Shown here: positions 9,510 through 18,060 of the stretch, piece by piece | Layout: each line of letters opens with the position of its first letter | Numbering within the stretch: the stretch's first letter is position 1 | Source of the DNA: a virus | Virus record (IMG/VR): IMGVR_UViG_3300000553_000045 | Span: 1-57,435 of that record | DNA: 57,435 nt | Strand: one strand, 5' to 3' | Translations under genes and position numbers: made by a program | Notes under the pieces: generated by a model | The model's database searches: none | Told to the model about the DNA's origin: nothing | Seen by the model: the letters and a program-made list of their open reading frames with translations, nothing else

Positions 9510-9623
9510 TCATTTTTTGATTGCCACTTTGATACACACGATTATTAGCAACAGCAAGCCAAGCCCCATCACAGCCGCCAGAACAAACAGTATAGCCTCT
9601 ATGCCTCCTATCAGCGCCCGCAT
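9510..9623 (-). CDS. 37-aa single-transmembrane protein, holin-like candidate
   Basis: A very short frame (MRALIGGIEAILFVLAAV...) is dominated by one 25-residue transmembrane helix and ends in a positive I-K-V-A-I-K-K tail. An AGGAT-like ribosome site precedes the ATG, and the next gene's ribosome site overlaps its end. Position after the endolysin and its size suit a pinholin or holin accessory; this is inference. Confidence 0.5.
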   Translation of the reverse strand: MRALIGGIEAILFVLAAVMGLGLLLLIIVCIKVAIKK

Positions 9624-9656
9624 CCCAGATCCTTTTACTAGCCAGCCAGCTAGAGG

Positions 9657-9821
9657 TCAATTGTTATGCTGTGGCAAAGGAAACACTATCCTGTTTGTGC
9701 AGTCGCAAACATGAATAACTAAAGTGCCGGGATTGTTCATGCCCTCTTGTGCGGCCTCTTCGTCGGTTTCACATTCAAGCGGATAAAACCCCTCTTCTCT
9801 ATGCACAGTGTATAGTGTCAT
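9657..9821 (-). CDS. Hypothetical protein (54 aa)
   Basis: Start chosen at ATG 9821, which overlaps the upstream stop as ATGA; an in-frame upstream ATG would overlap the previous gene heavily. It begins MTLYTVHREEGFYPLECETD, is acidic, with a C-D-C near the C-terminus. Unrecognised. Coupled to the 110-aa gene before it. Confidence 0.55.
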   Translation of the reverse strand: MTLYTVHREEGFYPLECETDEEAAQEGMNNPGTLVIHVCDCTNRIVFPLPQHNN

Positions 9822-10150
9822 GCCAAACGCTCTATTGTCTTTCCGCTGTCGTTCAAAAGGTAGCACTCAGCATTGGTATAGAGGTTAATACATTCGCCGC
9901 TAGCAAGAAGGTTGCCGCTTTGAAAAGCAATCACTGCTATTTTTGCATCGCTGGTGCGACAAATCTTATCGGATATTTTAATATCATGCCATATTTCACC
10001 GTCGGCAAATCCGAAATCATTCGCACAATCCTGCATTTCTTCCGGCGGCTTTGGAACATCAACATAATCAATAAAACCGATTGATACCGCCCTTGCATTG
10101 TCGTAGAAACGCCATCCGTTCTGCGTGTCTGTTTTAAGTTTGATAATCAT
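9818..10150 (-). CDS. Hypothetical phage protein (110 aa)
   Basis: Well supported start (AAGGAAAG, then ATG after 5-6 bases). It is acidic with alternating short strands and four Cys. The N-terminal stretch MIIKLKTDTQNGWRFYDNAR suggests a small beta-rich domain. It lies downstream of the endolysin and coupled to the 54-aa gene. Function unknown. Confidence 0.6.
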   Translation of the reverse strand: MIIKLKTDTQNGWRFYDNARAVSIGFIDYVDVPKPPEEMQDCANDFGFADGEIWHDIKISDKICRTSDAKIAVIAFQSGNLLASGECINLYTNAECYLLNDSGKTIERLA

Positions 10151-10355
10151 GTCTTTCTTCCTTTCTGTCTGTTTGTATAGCTGGCTGGCTAACTGTAATT
10201 CCCTCGAATCCGGGGGAATTAAACATTTTCAACTGTACGATATTTTCGGACGCTTCATCCTCCCACTGTTGCCAAAGGATTCCGTTCTGAATCTCGACTA
10301 ATATGCGGAGGAAGTCAGGAGACACGACACAAGCCGCATCCGGCGCATTCGTCAA
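10134..10355 (-). CDS. Hypothetical protein (up to 73 aa, start uncertain)
   Basis: The frame opens at a TTG (10355) or a GTG 12 codons later; neither has a good ribosome site. A better-looking ATG a few bases upstream is in another frame and stops after 15 codons (M-T-F-D-E-C-A-G-C-G...), so a small frameshift near 10310 is possible. The C-terminal half (IVQLKMFNSPGFEG) looks like a normal soluble protein. Low confidence in extent. Confidence 0.4.
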   Translation of the reverse strand: MTNAPDAACVVSPDFLRILVEIQNGILWQQWEDEASENIVQLKMFNSPGFEGITVSQPAIQTDRKEERHDYQT

Positions 10356-10375
10356 AGGTCATAGCCACGTAGGTA

Positions 10376-10984
10376 TCATACTTCCGGCAGAATTTCCCCT
10401 TCATCTATGATCACCTCCTGAAGTATCTTTTCAAACTTCACGGCGTATCCTGCTATTTTTTCTGCACAATCAAGGCCATTTACAATTTTTCTTGCATTTA
10501 CAAAATCACAGACATCATCATGAATATATTTTTTTAACGAAGCCCCTGTATAAGTTCCATTCCTCATGGCATATGACATAGCCCAGTAAGAATATTCCAT
10601 GACAAGCAAAAGATCCGGATTCTTTACAAAGTCAACTATCCTGTCGGGGTGTGCTTTATTCCACGCATCCGTCAACATCTTATAGTTGCCCTTCCACGTA
10701 TTTTGCGTGAGGCCCCTGCCGTAATATACATTCATATTCACAGGATCGGGCGTCCCGTACTTCATCCCTTTGCCTCGCCCGTATTCCTCAATAGGCAAAT
10801 ATGTACCTGCGGTCTCATGCAGTACGGTAGACAAACAATACGCAATCCAGCGTATATCATTCATGTGTACGTCGTCTTCAAAAAAGCCAAGCAGGTTGAC
10901 AAGTCCGTTCTGCGCGGATTCCGTGAGAGTCTTGAATTCCTCCTGCTCGTAAATAAACAGGAATTTTGGTATGTCTATTTTCAT
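10376..10984 (-). CDS. Endolysin, lysozyme/GH19-like muramidase
   Basis: 202 aa from ATG 10984, which overlaps the upstream 50-aa gene as ATGA; a longer frame to 11023 would overlap it. Residues 56-70 carry H-E-T-A-G-T followed by I-E-E-Y-G-R-G-K-G, then Y-Y-G-R-G-L-T-Q-N-T-W, the hallmark of phage lysozyme-like/GH19 endolysins that cut peptidoglycan glycan strands. E57 is the likely catalytic acid. It has no signal peptide, so a holin should release it. The small hydrophobic genes just downstream suit that. Confidence 0.85.
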   Translation of the reverse strand: MKIDIPKFLFIYEQEEFKTLTESAQNGLVNLLGFFEDDVHMNDIRWIAYCLSTVLHETAGTYLPIEEYGRGKGMKYGTPDPVNMNVYYGRGLTQNTWKGNYKMLTDAWNKAHPDRIVDFVKNPDLLLVMEYSYWAMSYAMRNGTYTGASLKKYIHDDVCDFVNARKIVNGLDCAEKIAGYAVKFEKILQEVIIDEGEILPEV

Positions 10985-11133
10985 GCTATGCACCATCGGG
11001 CAAATGGATACCTGCGAATACAAACGTACTTTTTACCGCACAGACAAACGTACTCATCGCCCACTTCTGAGTTTGCAGGCGCGTAGACATTGCAATTATG
11101 AACCACGCGAGATGTATCGATTGTCCCGGTCAT
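10981..11133 (-). CDS. Small Cys-rich protein (50 aa)
   Basis: Begins MTGTIDTSRVVHNCNVY and holds C-L-C-G and further Cys residues (five in all), suggesting a zinc- or disulfide-stabilised knuckle. Both ends overlap neighbours as ATGA (TM/coiled-coil protein upstream, endolysin downstream), which strongly supports it as a gene despite its size. Unknown function; lysis cassette member by position. Confidence 0.6.
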   Translation of the reverse strand: MTGTIDTSRVVHNCNVYAPANSEVGDEYVCLCGKKYVCIRRYPFARWCIA

Positions 11134-11615
11134 TTCCCCATCCAGTTTTTAGGGCGGATACGTTCGGCGGTGTTCTTATCAGTGGCTTTTTTCACCATTT
11201 TAGCATCACTTTTGAGTATATAGGTATCACCCTCCAGCCTTTGCACCTTGCCTTGCACCTCTCCTAGTTCTTGACGAAGCAACTCAATACTTCCTGTTAC
11301 TATCATGTTTTTTTCGTCTAGAGTTTTCATTCTTGCATCAACGGATTTCTGCATAGCAGGTATCAAGTAAAAGTTCTGAGTTCCAAGTAGACCACAACCC
11401 ATAGTCCCGAAGAAGGTCAGCAGTCCTAAAACCCAAGTCAGTCTAGACCCTATTACCACCACCGGCGTGCAACCTTCGGGAGGGCATACAAACGCTCTCC
11501 TGTCTTTCCCAGATCGTTGCGCCTCGTGTTCTTCTTGTAGATGATCCCACTCTTCAGCTATGCCGTGTGCAAGTTCTTGTAGTGGACTCTGTTCATGTGG
11601 GTGTTCATGTTCCAT
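11130..11615 (-). CDS. Membrane protein with periplasmic coiled coil (161 aa), lysis-region
   Basis: A His/Glu-rich N-terminus (EHEHPHEQ) and a short Cys pair precede one transmembrane segment (about residues 58-82). A predicted coiled coil (about 90-135, ending L-R-Q-E-L-G-E-V-Q) and a basic tail follow. An N-in anchor with a coiled periplasmic domain beside the endolysin resembles an i-spanin or holin regulator, but no o-spanin lipobox partner is evident. Role inferred. Confidence 0.55.
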   Translation of the reverse strand: MEHEHPHEQSPLQELAHGIAEEWDHLQEEHEAQRSGKDRRAFVCPPEGCTPVVVIGSRLTWVLGLLTFFGTMGCGLLGTQNFYLIPAMQKSVDARMKTLDEKNMIVTGSIELLRQELGEVQGKVQRLEGDTYILKSDAKMVKKATDKNTAERIRPKNWMGK

Positions 11616-11639
11616 TTACGCCTCCAGAAGTGGATGAAG

Positions 11640-12971
11640 TTAGGGGGTTGAGAGAGTTACCGCTTTGGTATCACTCAAAATCTTGTTGTAAATATTCACG
11701 TTCTTGAGATATCCTGTTGCCCCATTCGCCCCGGCTGAATCCGACCCTAAATATACGTTTGTGCCGAAGACCGGGACGCCGGTTGAAGTCGTTGTATTCG
11801 TCAAGCATTTTGTCCCGTTCAGCCAAACATCAAAGGTGTTGTCGGCGTTCGATCTGGTAAGTGTTCGGTATGCCGTACCTGCCGTCAATGCCTGTGTACA
11901 TGTCACGGATGTACTCGTTCCGGCTACTCGCTTCGTATAGACAAACGCGCTGCCGTTATGCACCATGTTTTGCAGATTTGACGCATCTACCTTGCTCTCC
12001 CATATATACTGAGTGCCGGTGGTAGCAACGGGTGTGAAGGTAATGGGGAATGACCAGCCGGGAGTCGCCGGAAAGTTTGACGCCGGTATTGTAAGGCCGG
12101 TCGCGCCTCTCGTTGCCGTTGCGGTTGTTGTGGGAATGTAGGAGGTTGCGACGGAGCCGAGTTCTATCTGCGCCTTAGAAAGGAAAAAACTCTTTGTACT
12201 AGGGGTTACGGGGGGAACCCCGACGGTATACGTAGAAACATCTGTAACAAACAGATCAAAATACCCTGCATTAAGGATAGCACCGCAATGGCCTGTTAAA
12301 GTTACTCTATAATATCCATTAACTAATTTGATGGATGAGGAAAGATAAACTCCTGACCCTGTGCTTCCTGTCGCCGTTATTGTACCATTAACTAAGTCTA
12401 TAACTACGCCAAACCCATTAGCAGCAAACCCCCCAGCAAATTGTAAATATCTTCGTGTATTATACTTGAAATCTCCTGATACAGAAAACACTTGGCTGTT
12501 AGTTGTGTTGATTGCCGATGTAGTATTATATATATAAGCTGTTACCGCGGATGTCTCGGTGAATAAGTTGGCATTGGCCGTTCCGTCTGACGATGTATAG
12601 AGCGTTCCAGATATGTTGCCACCAGTCTTACTCCACGCAGCATTAGAAAAGTCCTGAGAATAAAGGGCCAGATTCGTCGCGCCCGGCTCAACCGCTATGC
12701 CTGCGCCGCCGTCTGGATAAGCGGCTACGTTGACACCGTAGTTGGTAAGCACACCACCGTAGAGGAAATTAGCCCCTGTTGACCGCGTAAACACGGCAGG
12801 GCCAGTGCCTTTGGTTGCGCTCAACGAAGAGGTCAGCGGGAAGGTTGCAGAAGGAGACAGAGCCAATATGGAACTCTTGCCACCAAACCCAAAATCAAAC
12901 CCGAAGTTGAAAGCTTGAGCTTGAGTCGATAAAGCCAGAGTTAAAAGTAATGCCGCGAAAAACCTTTTCAT
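11640..12971 (-). CDS. Secreted LamG/jelly-roll tail-spike-type protein (443 aa)
   Basis: An N-terminal Sec signal peptide (MKRFFAALLLTLALSTQAQA) precedes a beta-rich protein. The motif G-A-T-N-L-A-L-Y-S-Q-D-F-S-N-A-A-W-S-K is the start of a carbohydrate-binding jelly-roll common in phage fibres. The C-terminal third (GVPVFGTNVYLGSDSAG, LKNVNIYNKILS) has a concanavalin/LamG-like pattern. Likely a receptor- or glycan-binding appendage. A cleavable signal peptide on a virion protein is odd. Confidence 0.7.
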   Translation of the reverse strand: MKRFFAALLLTLALSTQAQAFNFGFDFGFGGKSSILALSPSATFPLTSSLSATKGTGPAVFTRSTGANFLYGGVLTNYGVNVAAYPDGGAGIAVEPGATNLALYSQDFSNAAWSKTGGNISGTLYTSSDGTANANLFTETSAVTAYIYNTTSAINTTNSQVFSVSGDFKYNTRRYLQFAGGFAANGFGVVIDLVNGTITATGSTGSGVYLSSSIKLVNGYYRVTLTGHCGAILNAGYFDLFVTDVSTYTVGVPPVTPSTKSFFLSKAQIELGSVATSYIPTTTATATRGATGLTIPASNFPATPGWSFPITFTPVATTGTQYIWESKVDASNLQNMVHNGSAFVYTKRVAGTSTSVTCTQALTAGTAYRTLTRSNADNTFDVWLNGTKCLTNTTTSTGVPVFGTNVYLGSDSAGANGATGYLKNVNIYNKILSDTKAVTLSTP

Positions 12972-12979
12972 ATAAACTC

Positions 12980-15058
12980 CTATGACTGTACCGCGCCGAA
13001 TGTTTTAAGAGTTGCTGGACTGTAAGTAACCGCCGCCGTTGACACCGTAGCATCAGCTACCGAATCAAGCGTTATAGTGGTACCGGATATTGCTGTGACC
13101 CTCTTCTTGCCTGTAACCCCTGCCACCAGAAGAAAGTCGCCTACGTTGATATTGGCGGCAGAACTGACGGTAAGGGTGGCACTACCACTCCCGATACTTC
13201 CTGTGACCCCTGAGAGCGTCCCTAACGTACCAGAGGCGGTACATGTCCACCCTACTATGCCGCCGGGTGAAGATGCCGTTATATACACTCTTTCGCCGAG
13301 AGAGAATGTGCCGGTAGTCGGAATCGAACTGTAAGCAATCCCTTCGGGTGAATGAACCCCAATAACAGCGTTGATCGCATAGCCGTTGTTGATGTCGGCA
13401 TAAGCTCCGTAGAAGTTCTGTAACTGATTATTGGAAGCGTAGAGGTTAGAAAGGTACGTTGCCACGATTGCAGGAGCGTTACCTTTGACAACTCGGTTGT
13501 TTTGAAGAGTAACTGAGTCGAACATATATGGCAGCGTATCAGAACCCCAAACAAGTAGCCCGCCACCATAACCATCCTTCGGAGCAGAACCCCATAATGT
13601 CATGTAGTCATAAATGTCTGCACCTCTGACACTCACATTTTGGAATCCTGTGCCTCCTTGCTCAAGCAAAGCAATCGCGCCGCCATATCTTTGGTCTGTA
13701 TCTGAAGGAGCTTGGCCCTGATGTTCTGTAACCTGCCCGATGCCAATACTGATATTCTTTGCTGGCGTAGTTACTTCAATGCCTGCAAATCGAGGCTTGC
13801 TGATCTGATACCCGTCTATTATAACATCAGAAGCGCCTGCCAGCTTGATTCCTGCTGGTTCTCCCGTCCATGTATAAGTAGTATCCGTTCGACCGTCTTC
13901 GACATAAATGTTTTTTAGTCGGGTACTGTAATTTACAGTCGAAGTACCATCCCATCCGACTACAGAAATTCCGCTTCCGTAAGCGCCATACACCGAAAGA
14001 CCATCAACTAGAATGTCTCTATTGGTGTCCTGGTTAATTGTCAGCGCGTTACCAGTAGCATCTCTGAGAATGTTTTTTGACAGAACATAATGCCCTAAAG
14101 AGCGTGGAGTTGCTAAAGGTCCAGAATGGATAACTATTTGGGATTGGCCTCCTGTAATCTTGTTCCCTGATGCTTCAACATCATCACCCATGAGAGACAA
14201 AACAGAAAACCCGTTTTCCCAGCTTGAGCTACAATAAATCTCGTTATTGTTTATTTTGACTGATGTTCTGCCGTCATACGGTTGCGCTGGGTTGGTATCA
14301 ATAGGGGAACGCACGAAGTTATCGAAGAGGCTGTTTTCAATTCGTACATGCCGTTGCCCGTAAGACCTGATACCGTTTTGACCAAAGTTTTTGAAAGCAC
14401 TATCTCGAATATCCAAGTTCAAACCAGCCTTGAAATTCAGGCCGATTGTTGCTTTATCCGTAATTGTGCTGCGGTTGCCGTCCAGTGTTACACCTGTCAT
14501 ACTGAAGTTGTTAATCGTACCTTCCGCGCCCATCATTATAACTTCGGCGGCAGGCGCGGCACTTGTTGAAAGCAGCTTGATTGTGGTAACTCCCTTGACT
14601 CCTACAACCTTAGTGTTATCGCTAACAGGGATGATTGGCGTGGCACCTAAACCGCTGATTCCGTAGACGGCTCCTGCAAGGTTTACAGTTCCACCGGGAG
14701 AGACAGCGGCAAACGCTCTTGTCAAGGGAGTCGTCATGTCGGATGCTACAAGGCCGAAGTAATCAGGCCGAGATTCTTGAAGACCTGTTAGCGAACCAGA
14801 ACCGGAAAAGGTAATATATCCCCCCTTATCGAATACCCATGAACTACTTTGAGGTACGGTAATGGCTGTTGACACCACATAATGAGAAGAGATATGTACT
14901 GTCGCCCTGTTTCCTGTATATCCGGCAAAGACAGCGGCTTGTGCGGGAGTAGTGACGGCAGGGCTTGTGACCGGTGTGCCGTTTGACGAGACTGCATAAA
15001 TTGCAGCATTCGCATCAAGCGAAAATAGCAGAGTCACCAACAGAATTATTCTTTTCAT
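12980..15058 (-). CDS. Tail-spike-like right-handed beta-helix protein with signal peptide (692 aa)
   Basis: Start chosen at ATG 15058 (AAAGGAG seven bases upstream); an earlier in-frame ATG overlaps the preceding gene. Signal peptide MKRIILLVTLLFSLDANA, then repeated short strands with N/G/D turns (residues 120-520; e.g. I-E-N-S-L-F-D-N-F, V-S-V-R-G-A-D-I-Y). This is the pattern of pectate-lyase-like/polysaccharide depolymerase spikes. The C-terminal 150 residues form a separate Gly/Thr/Ser beta domain. Presumed to bind or cleave host surface glycans. Confidence 0.75.
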   Translation of the reverse strand: MKRIILLVTLLFSLDANAAIYAVSSNGTPVTSPAVTTPAQAAVFAGYTGNRATVHISSHYVVSTAITVPQSSSWVFDKGGYITFSGSGSLTGLQESRPDYFGLVASDMTTPLTRAFAAVSPGGTVNLAGAVYGISGLGATPIIPVSDNTKVVGVKGVTTIKLLSTSAAPAAEVIMMGAEGTINNFSMTGVTLDGNRSTITDKATIGLNFKAGLNLDIRDSAFKNFGQNGIRSYGQRHVRIENSLFDNFVRSPIDTNPAQPYDGRTSVKINNNEIYCSSSWENGFSVLSLMGDDVEASGNKITGGQSQIVIHSGPLATPRSLGHYVLSKNILRDATGNALTINQDTNRDILVDGLSVYGAYGSGISVVGWDGTSTVNYSTRLKNIYVEDGRTDTTYTWTGEPAGIKLAGASDVIIDGYQISKPRFAGIEVTTPAKNISIGIGQVTEHQGQAPSDTDQRYGGAIALLEQGGTGFQNVSVRGADIYDYMTLWGSAPKDGYGGGLLVWGSDTLPYMFDSVTLQNNRVVKGNAPAIVATYLSNLYASNNQLQNFYGAYADINNGYAINAVIGVHSPEGIAYSSIPTTGTFSLGERVYITASSPGGIVGWTCTASGTLGTLSGVTGSIGSGSATLTVSSAANINVGDFLLVAGVTGKKRVTAISGTTITLDSVADATVSTAAVTYSPATLKTFGAVQS

Positions 15059-15068
15059 AACTGCTCCT

Positions 15069-15383
15069 TTAATCCAATTTAAGCGAAGTAGTCGCGTATC
15101 CAGTAACACATACCGCTGAGTTCACAGTTAATACGCCTGTGTTTGTAATCCCGGTACACTGGTAAACTACGCTGGACCCGGTAGGCAAATACTTTCCTCT
15201 CAGGGCAGTAGAGATATTACCAAACGTCACCGCGAAGGATAATGTCGAAAGGTTGCCAGCACCTAAAACCGAGACCCCATTCACAGTTTTAATATTTACA
15301 CCGCTGACAAGAGGTGCTTGGACATTCGCCGCCTGTGAAGCTATCGGCAAAGATAAAAGTAATGTGATCAAATAAATTTTCAC
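15069..15383 (-). CDS. Small secreted tail-fibre-domain protein (104 aa)
   Basis: Start set at GTG 15383 (GGGG ribosome site) because it places a textbook signal peptide first (V-K-I-Y-L-I-T-L-L-L-S-L-P-I-A-S-Q-A). The mature part holds VNGVSVLGAGNLS, a short motif shared by many phage tail-fibre proteins, and a beta-rich end. It lies between the nozzle-adjacent 71-aa gene and the beta-helix spike. Confidence 0.6.
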   Translation of the reverse strand: MKIYLITLLLSLPIASQAANVQAPLVSGVNIKTVNGVSVLGAGNLSTLSFAVTFGNISTALRGKYLPTGSSVVYQCTGITNTGVLTVNSAVCVTGYATTSLKLD

Positions 15384-15385
15384 AT

Positions 15386-15601
15386 TTACCCCAATATCTT
15401 TAAAATTTCCCACTGTCCATTTCGACGGACGTAAGGAAGGCCGTCTGATGGCGCGTCGGAGATTCCATTATTTGTTGTGGCTACGGCTTGGGATGTTGAC
15501 GTACCTGTGGCTAATTGCAATGCGGCCACTCTGTTTTTTAGTTCGTTTATCGCTTGCCGAACATTAGGATCTACTGAGGTTGGAATCGATGGAATGTTCA
15601 T
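15386..15601 (-). CDS. Small tail protein (71 aa)
   Basis: A coiled-coil N-terminal half (D-P-N-V-R-Q-A-I-N-E-L-K-N-R-V-A-A-L) and a C-terminal G-L-P-Y-V-R-R-N-G-Q-W-E pattern match small proteins that accompany podoviral tail-fibre genes. It overlaps the nozzle gene's stop by 4 bases. It may be a trimerisation or fibre-attachment piece (inference). Confidence 0.6.
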   Translation of the reverse strand: MNIPSIPTSVDPNVRQAINELKNRVAALQLATGTSTSQAVATTNNGISDAPSDGLPYVRRNGQWEILKILG

Positions 15602-18060
15602 ACGGTCCTCAATTCTGTCATGCTTTCCGCCGCATAGACTCTGTACACGTTCTCAGTTCCCTCTATTCCCACCGAGTGCTCCTTTGCCCGGTATCCTCCT
15701 AGCAGTCTGAAGGGTTCGTTGTTTGCAACAGTTGATGTGCTCTTCAGCACACCGTCGGCATACAATTTAAAAGTAACCGGGTAAGAATCGGCATAGACTT
15801 TTGCACAGGACAGGTTGACAGGCTTAGGTGCGATATGAGGTTTAGACTGCCACACGTATGTCATAAAAGATGAATCGCCGTCCCATTTTACTATGTCAGA
15901 ACCGATTGCAAGATAGAGGTTTCCGGTCGCGGGATCATGGTATCCGGCCGTCGCTGTGATGTCGGTAAGATCGCTGAAATCCTGTCCTACACTTGTCATA
16001 TTTCCTAACTGGTTATAGCCGAAACTCCCCAGATTAAACACGAAGGCTCCGATATCTGTGAAGGCGATGTAGAGTCCACCATAGTAAAAAGCGGTTATCG
16101 TAGACGGATTGAGGGACTGCCAGGAGTCTTTATCAAATAACTGAGCAGAGATAAGTTGAATGCCGTTGACACCGACCGTTACGAGCCCCATTGGTTCGGG
16201 GTATGCAATAGTCCCCGCCATATCAACTACGCCTCTTTTAGAGACGCAGGCGTAACCTGTTTCGGCTCTTTGTGGTAGAAGGGCGGTTAGATCATCCCCT
16301 ATGGTCACAAGATAAGGAGTCGCTTTCGTAGTCGCCAAGACGTTCATCCCGTAAGACTGTATCCCGACTATAGGGTCGGTCAACGGATACCTCTGGCTGA
16401 CCGGCCAGGCGTGAGGTTTATATGGGACAGAAAAACAAAGCTCATCACCTGAGAAACCACAAAGACTCCCTTGTGGAAGTGCTATAAGCCCCGAAAGGTC
16501 GGAAGGGGGAAGATCCCAAAGCAGGCTGTCCAAAACTTCACCAAGCGTCGCTGTCGTCTTAGAGTCGGCGTATGTCGTCGTTCCAACAGCAATCACATCG
16601 ACGTATTGGTAAGCAGTTGTCGAGCTCCCTGTGTTCGTTCTGTAAATCTGGACACTGGCGATATCGTAATTCCCTGTAGGTACTCCATCGATAGCTGAAA
16701 GATTCACTACTTGCCCAGGCCAGACACCGACGGGAGTTGACGCAGGGCTCGGCGCCCCAGGTCCGCCGACTGCTGAAAGATACCGATAGACGTAAGATCT
16801 TGTTTCCTGAGTTGTTTGATCGATGTTTGAAAGCAGTTCGACTTCATCGGAGGTCTTTGTAACCGCAACAAATAGCGAATTCCCAAAAGCTATTGATTGC
16901 CAATCTTTAGAAGAGATCATGCCCCTTGACGCCCATGTGACTCCTAGGTCAACCGAAGTGAAGGCTTCCGAAGCATTGTAAGCCAGGACCGTGAATGTTC
17001 CCGCACCAAAGGCCACCCCGCCCCAGAAATAAACAGCAGGCATTGTTTGGACAGTCCACACAGTCCCGTCTCTTGAAGTGAGTGCCATATCTCTATTGTC
17101 GGCCATAAGCAGATACGTGCCATTCCCGAACCCTGCCACGGTTGTAGACACAATATTAGGGAGAGAGGTCGCAGTCCATGTCTCACCATCTGGGGAAAGC
17201 ATAGCCTGATCGGTCCCGTTCGGTCCTACGACGAATTGACCGTTCCCGTAACATAGAGCGCCGGCATAAAAACCCGTAGGAAAATCGTGTTCAGTCCAGG
17301 TGATTCCATCGGGAGAGGTTGCCGCCTTATTGCTTGCCAGTGCGGTGGCGAGGAAAACAGTGTCACCGAAAATTACTGAGGACCATGCGATTGAGACAGG
17401 GAGAACTCTTTGCGTCCATGTAATTCCGTCCGGAGAACTGGCAGCGATAGTCCCTCCATATCCTAATGCCACAAAAATACTGTTCCCATAAGTCACTGCG
17501 TTCCAGTTGGCCGTTGTCGGAAGCGTCCTTGGCGTCCACGTCACTCCGTCCGAGGAAGTTGCCGCTTCAGTCCCGCCAGATTTTACCGCTACGAATTTGC
17601 TATTTCCAAAACAGACCGACCAGGCACCTGAAGACGCAAGGGTGTTTTCAGTCCAATCAGGACCAAGGGATACCGTAGGTGCGTTAATAGGTGCCGGGAT
17701 ACCTAAATCCAGAGAAGCATTTGGGTAGTCGGTCCCGCCGCCCACGATCATATCGTGTGTCGCCATTTTTGGGGAGCCTTCACCGGTCCAGTACAGTCTT
17801 TTGTACGAATCATTTCCCAAGGGGCTTTTAACCACGTCAACATCCTGAGTCCATGAAAGCCAGTAATCCGAGTCGTAAAGAAAAATACTCTGCTTCGTTC
17901 CGGCTTTTGTCGGTGTCGCCACAGCCAAAGGGTTCTTCCAAGGGCGTAGACTGCCCCCTACTATCTTGCAGTTCTGAGCGACAACAGCCGCCGTCTCCGG
18001 CAAGAGGTGAGGGTCGAGCCTTGGCTGTCTCCCTGTGAATTGTTCGAGTTTAACGAGCAT
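15598..18060 (-). CDS. Tail nozzle-like protein with inserted beta-propeller (820 aa)
   Basis: Start at ATG 18060; the longer frame would overlap the adaptor gene deeply. The N-terminus (F-T-G-R-Q-P-R ... L-L-P-E-T-A-A-V-V-A-Q-N-C ... L-R-P-W-K-N-P) matches the entry segment of podoviral tail nozzle/stabilisation proteins. From about residue 137 to 425 there are six S-x-D-G-x-x-W-T repeats and a seventh related unit, consistent with a seven-bladed propeller. After it the nozzle fold resumes (Y-R-Y-L-S-A-V-G-G-P-G-A-P-S-P). It follows the adaptor gene, as expected for a ring below the portal. The inserted propeller is unusual and may bind host glycans (inference). Confidence 0.75.
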   Translation of the reverse strand: MLVKLEQFTGRQPRLDPHLLPETAAVVAQNCKIVGGSLRPWKNPLAVATPTKAGTKQSIFLYDSDYWLSWTQDVDVVKSPLGNDSYKRLYWTGEGSPKMATHDMIVGGGTDYPNASLDLGIPAPINAPTVSLGPDWTENTLASSGAWSVCFGNSKFVAVKSGGTEAATSSDGVTWTPRTLPTTANWNAVTYGNSIFVALGYGGTIAASSPDGITWTQRVLPVSIAWSSVIFGDTVFLATALASNKAATSPDGITWTEHDFPTGFYAGALCYGNGQFVVGPNGTDQAMLSPDGETWTATSLPNIVSTTVAGFGNGTYLLMADNRDMALTSRDGTVWTVQTMPAVYFWGGVAFGAGTFTVLAYNASEAFTSVDLGVTWASRGMISSKDWQSIAFGNSLFVAVTKTSDEVELLSNIDQTTQETRSYVYRYLSAVGGPGAPSPASTPVGVWPGQVVNLSAIDGVPTGNYDIASVQIYRTNTGSSTTAYQYVDVIAVGTTTYADSKTTATLGEVLDSLLWDLPPSDLSGLIALPQGSLCGFSGDELCFSVPYKPHAWPVSQRYPLTDPIVGIQSYGMNVLATTKATPYLVTIGDDLTALLPQRAETGYACVSKRGVVDMAGTIAYPEPMGLVTVGVNGIQLISAQLFDKDSWQSLNPSTITAFYYGGLYIAFTDIGAFVFNLGSFGYNQLGNMTSVGQDFSDLTDITATAGYHDPATGNLYLAIGSDIVKWDGDSSFMTYVWQSKPHIAPKPVNLSCAKVYADSYPVTFKLYADGVLKSTSTVANNEPFRLLGGYRAKEHSVGIEGTENVYRVYAAESMTELRTV

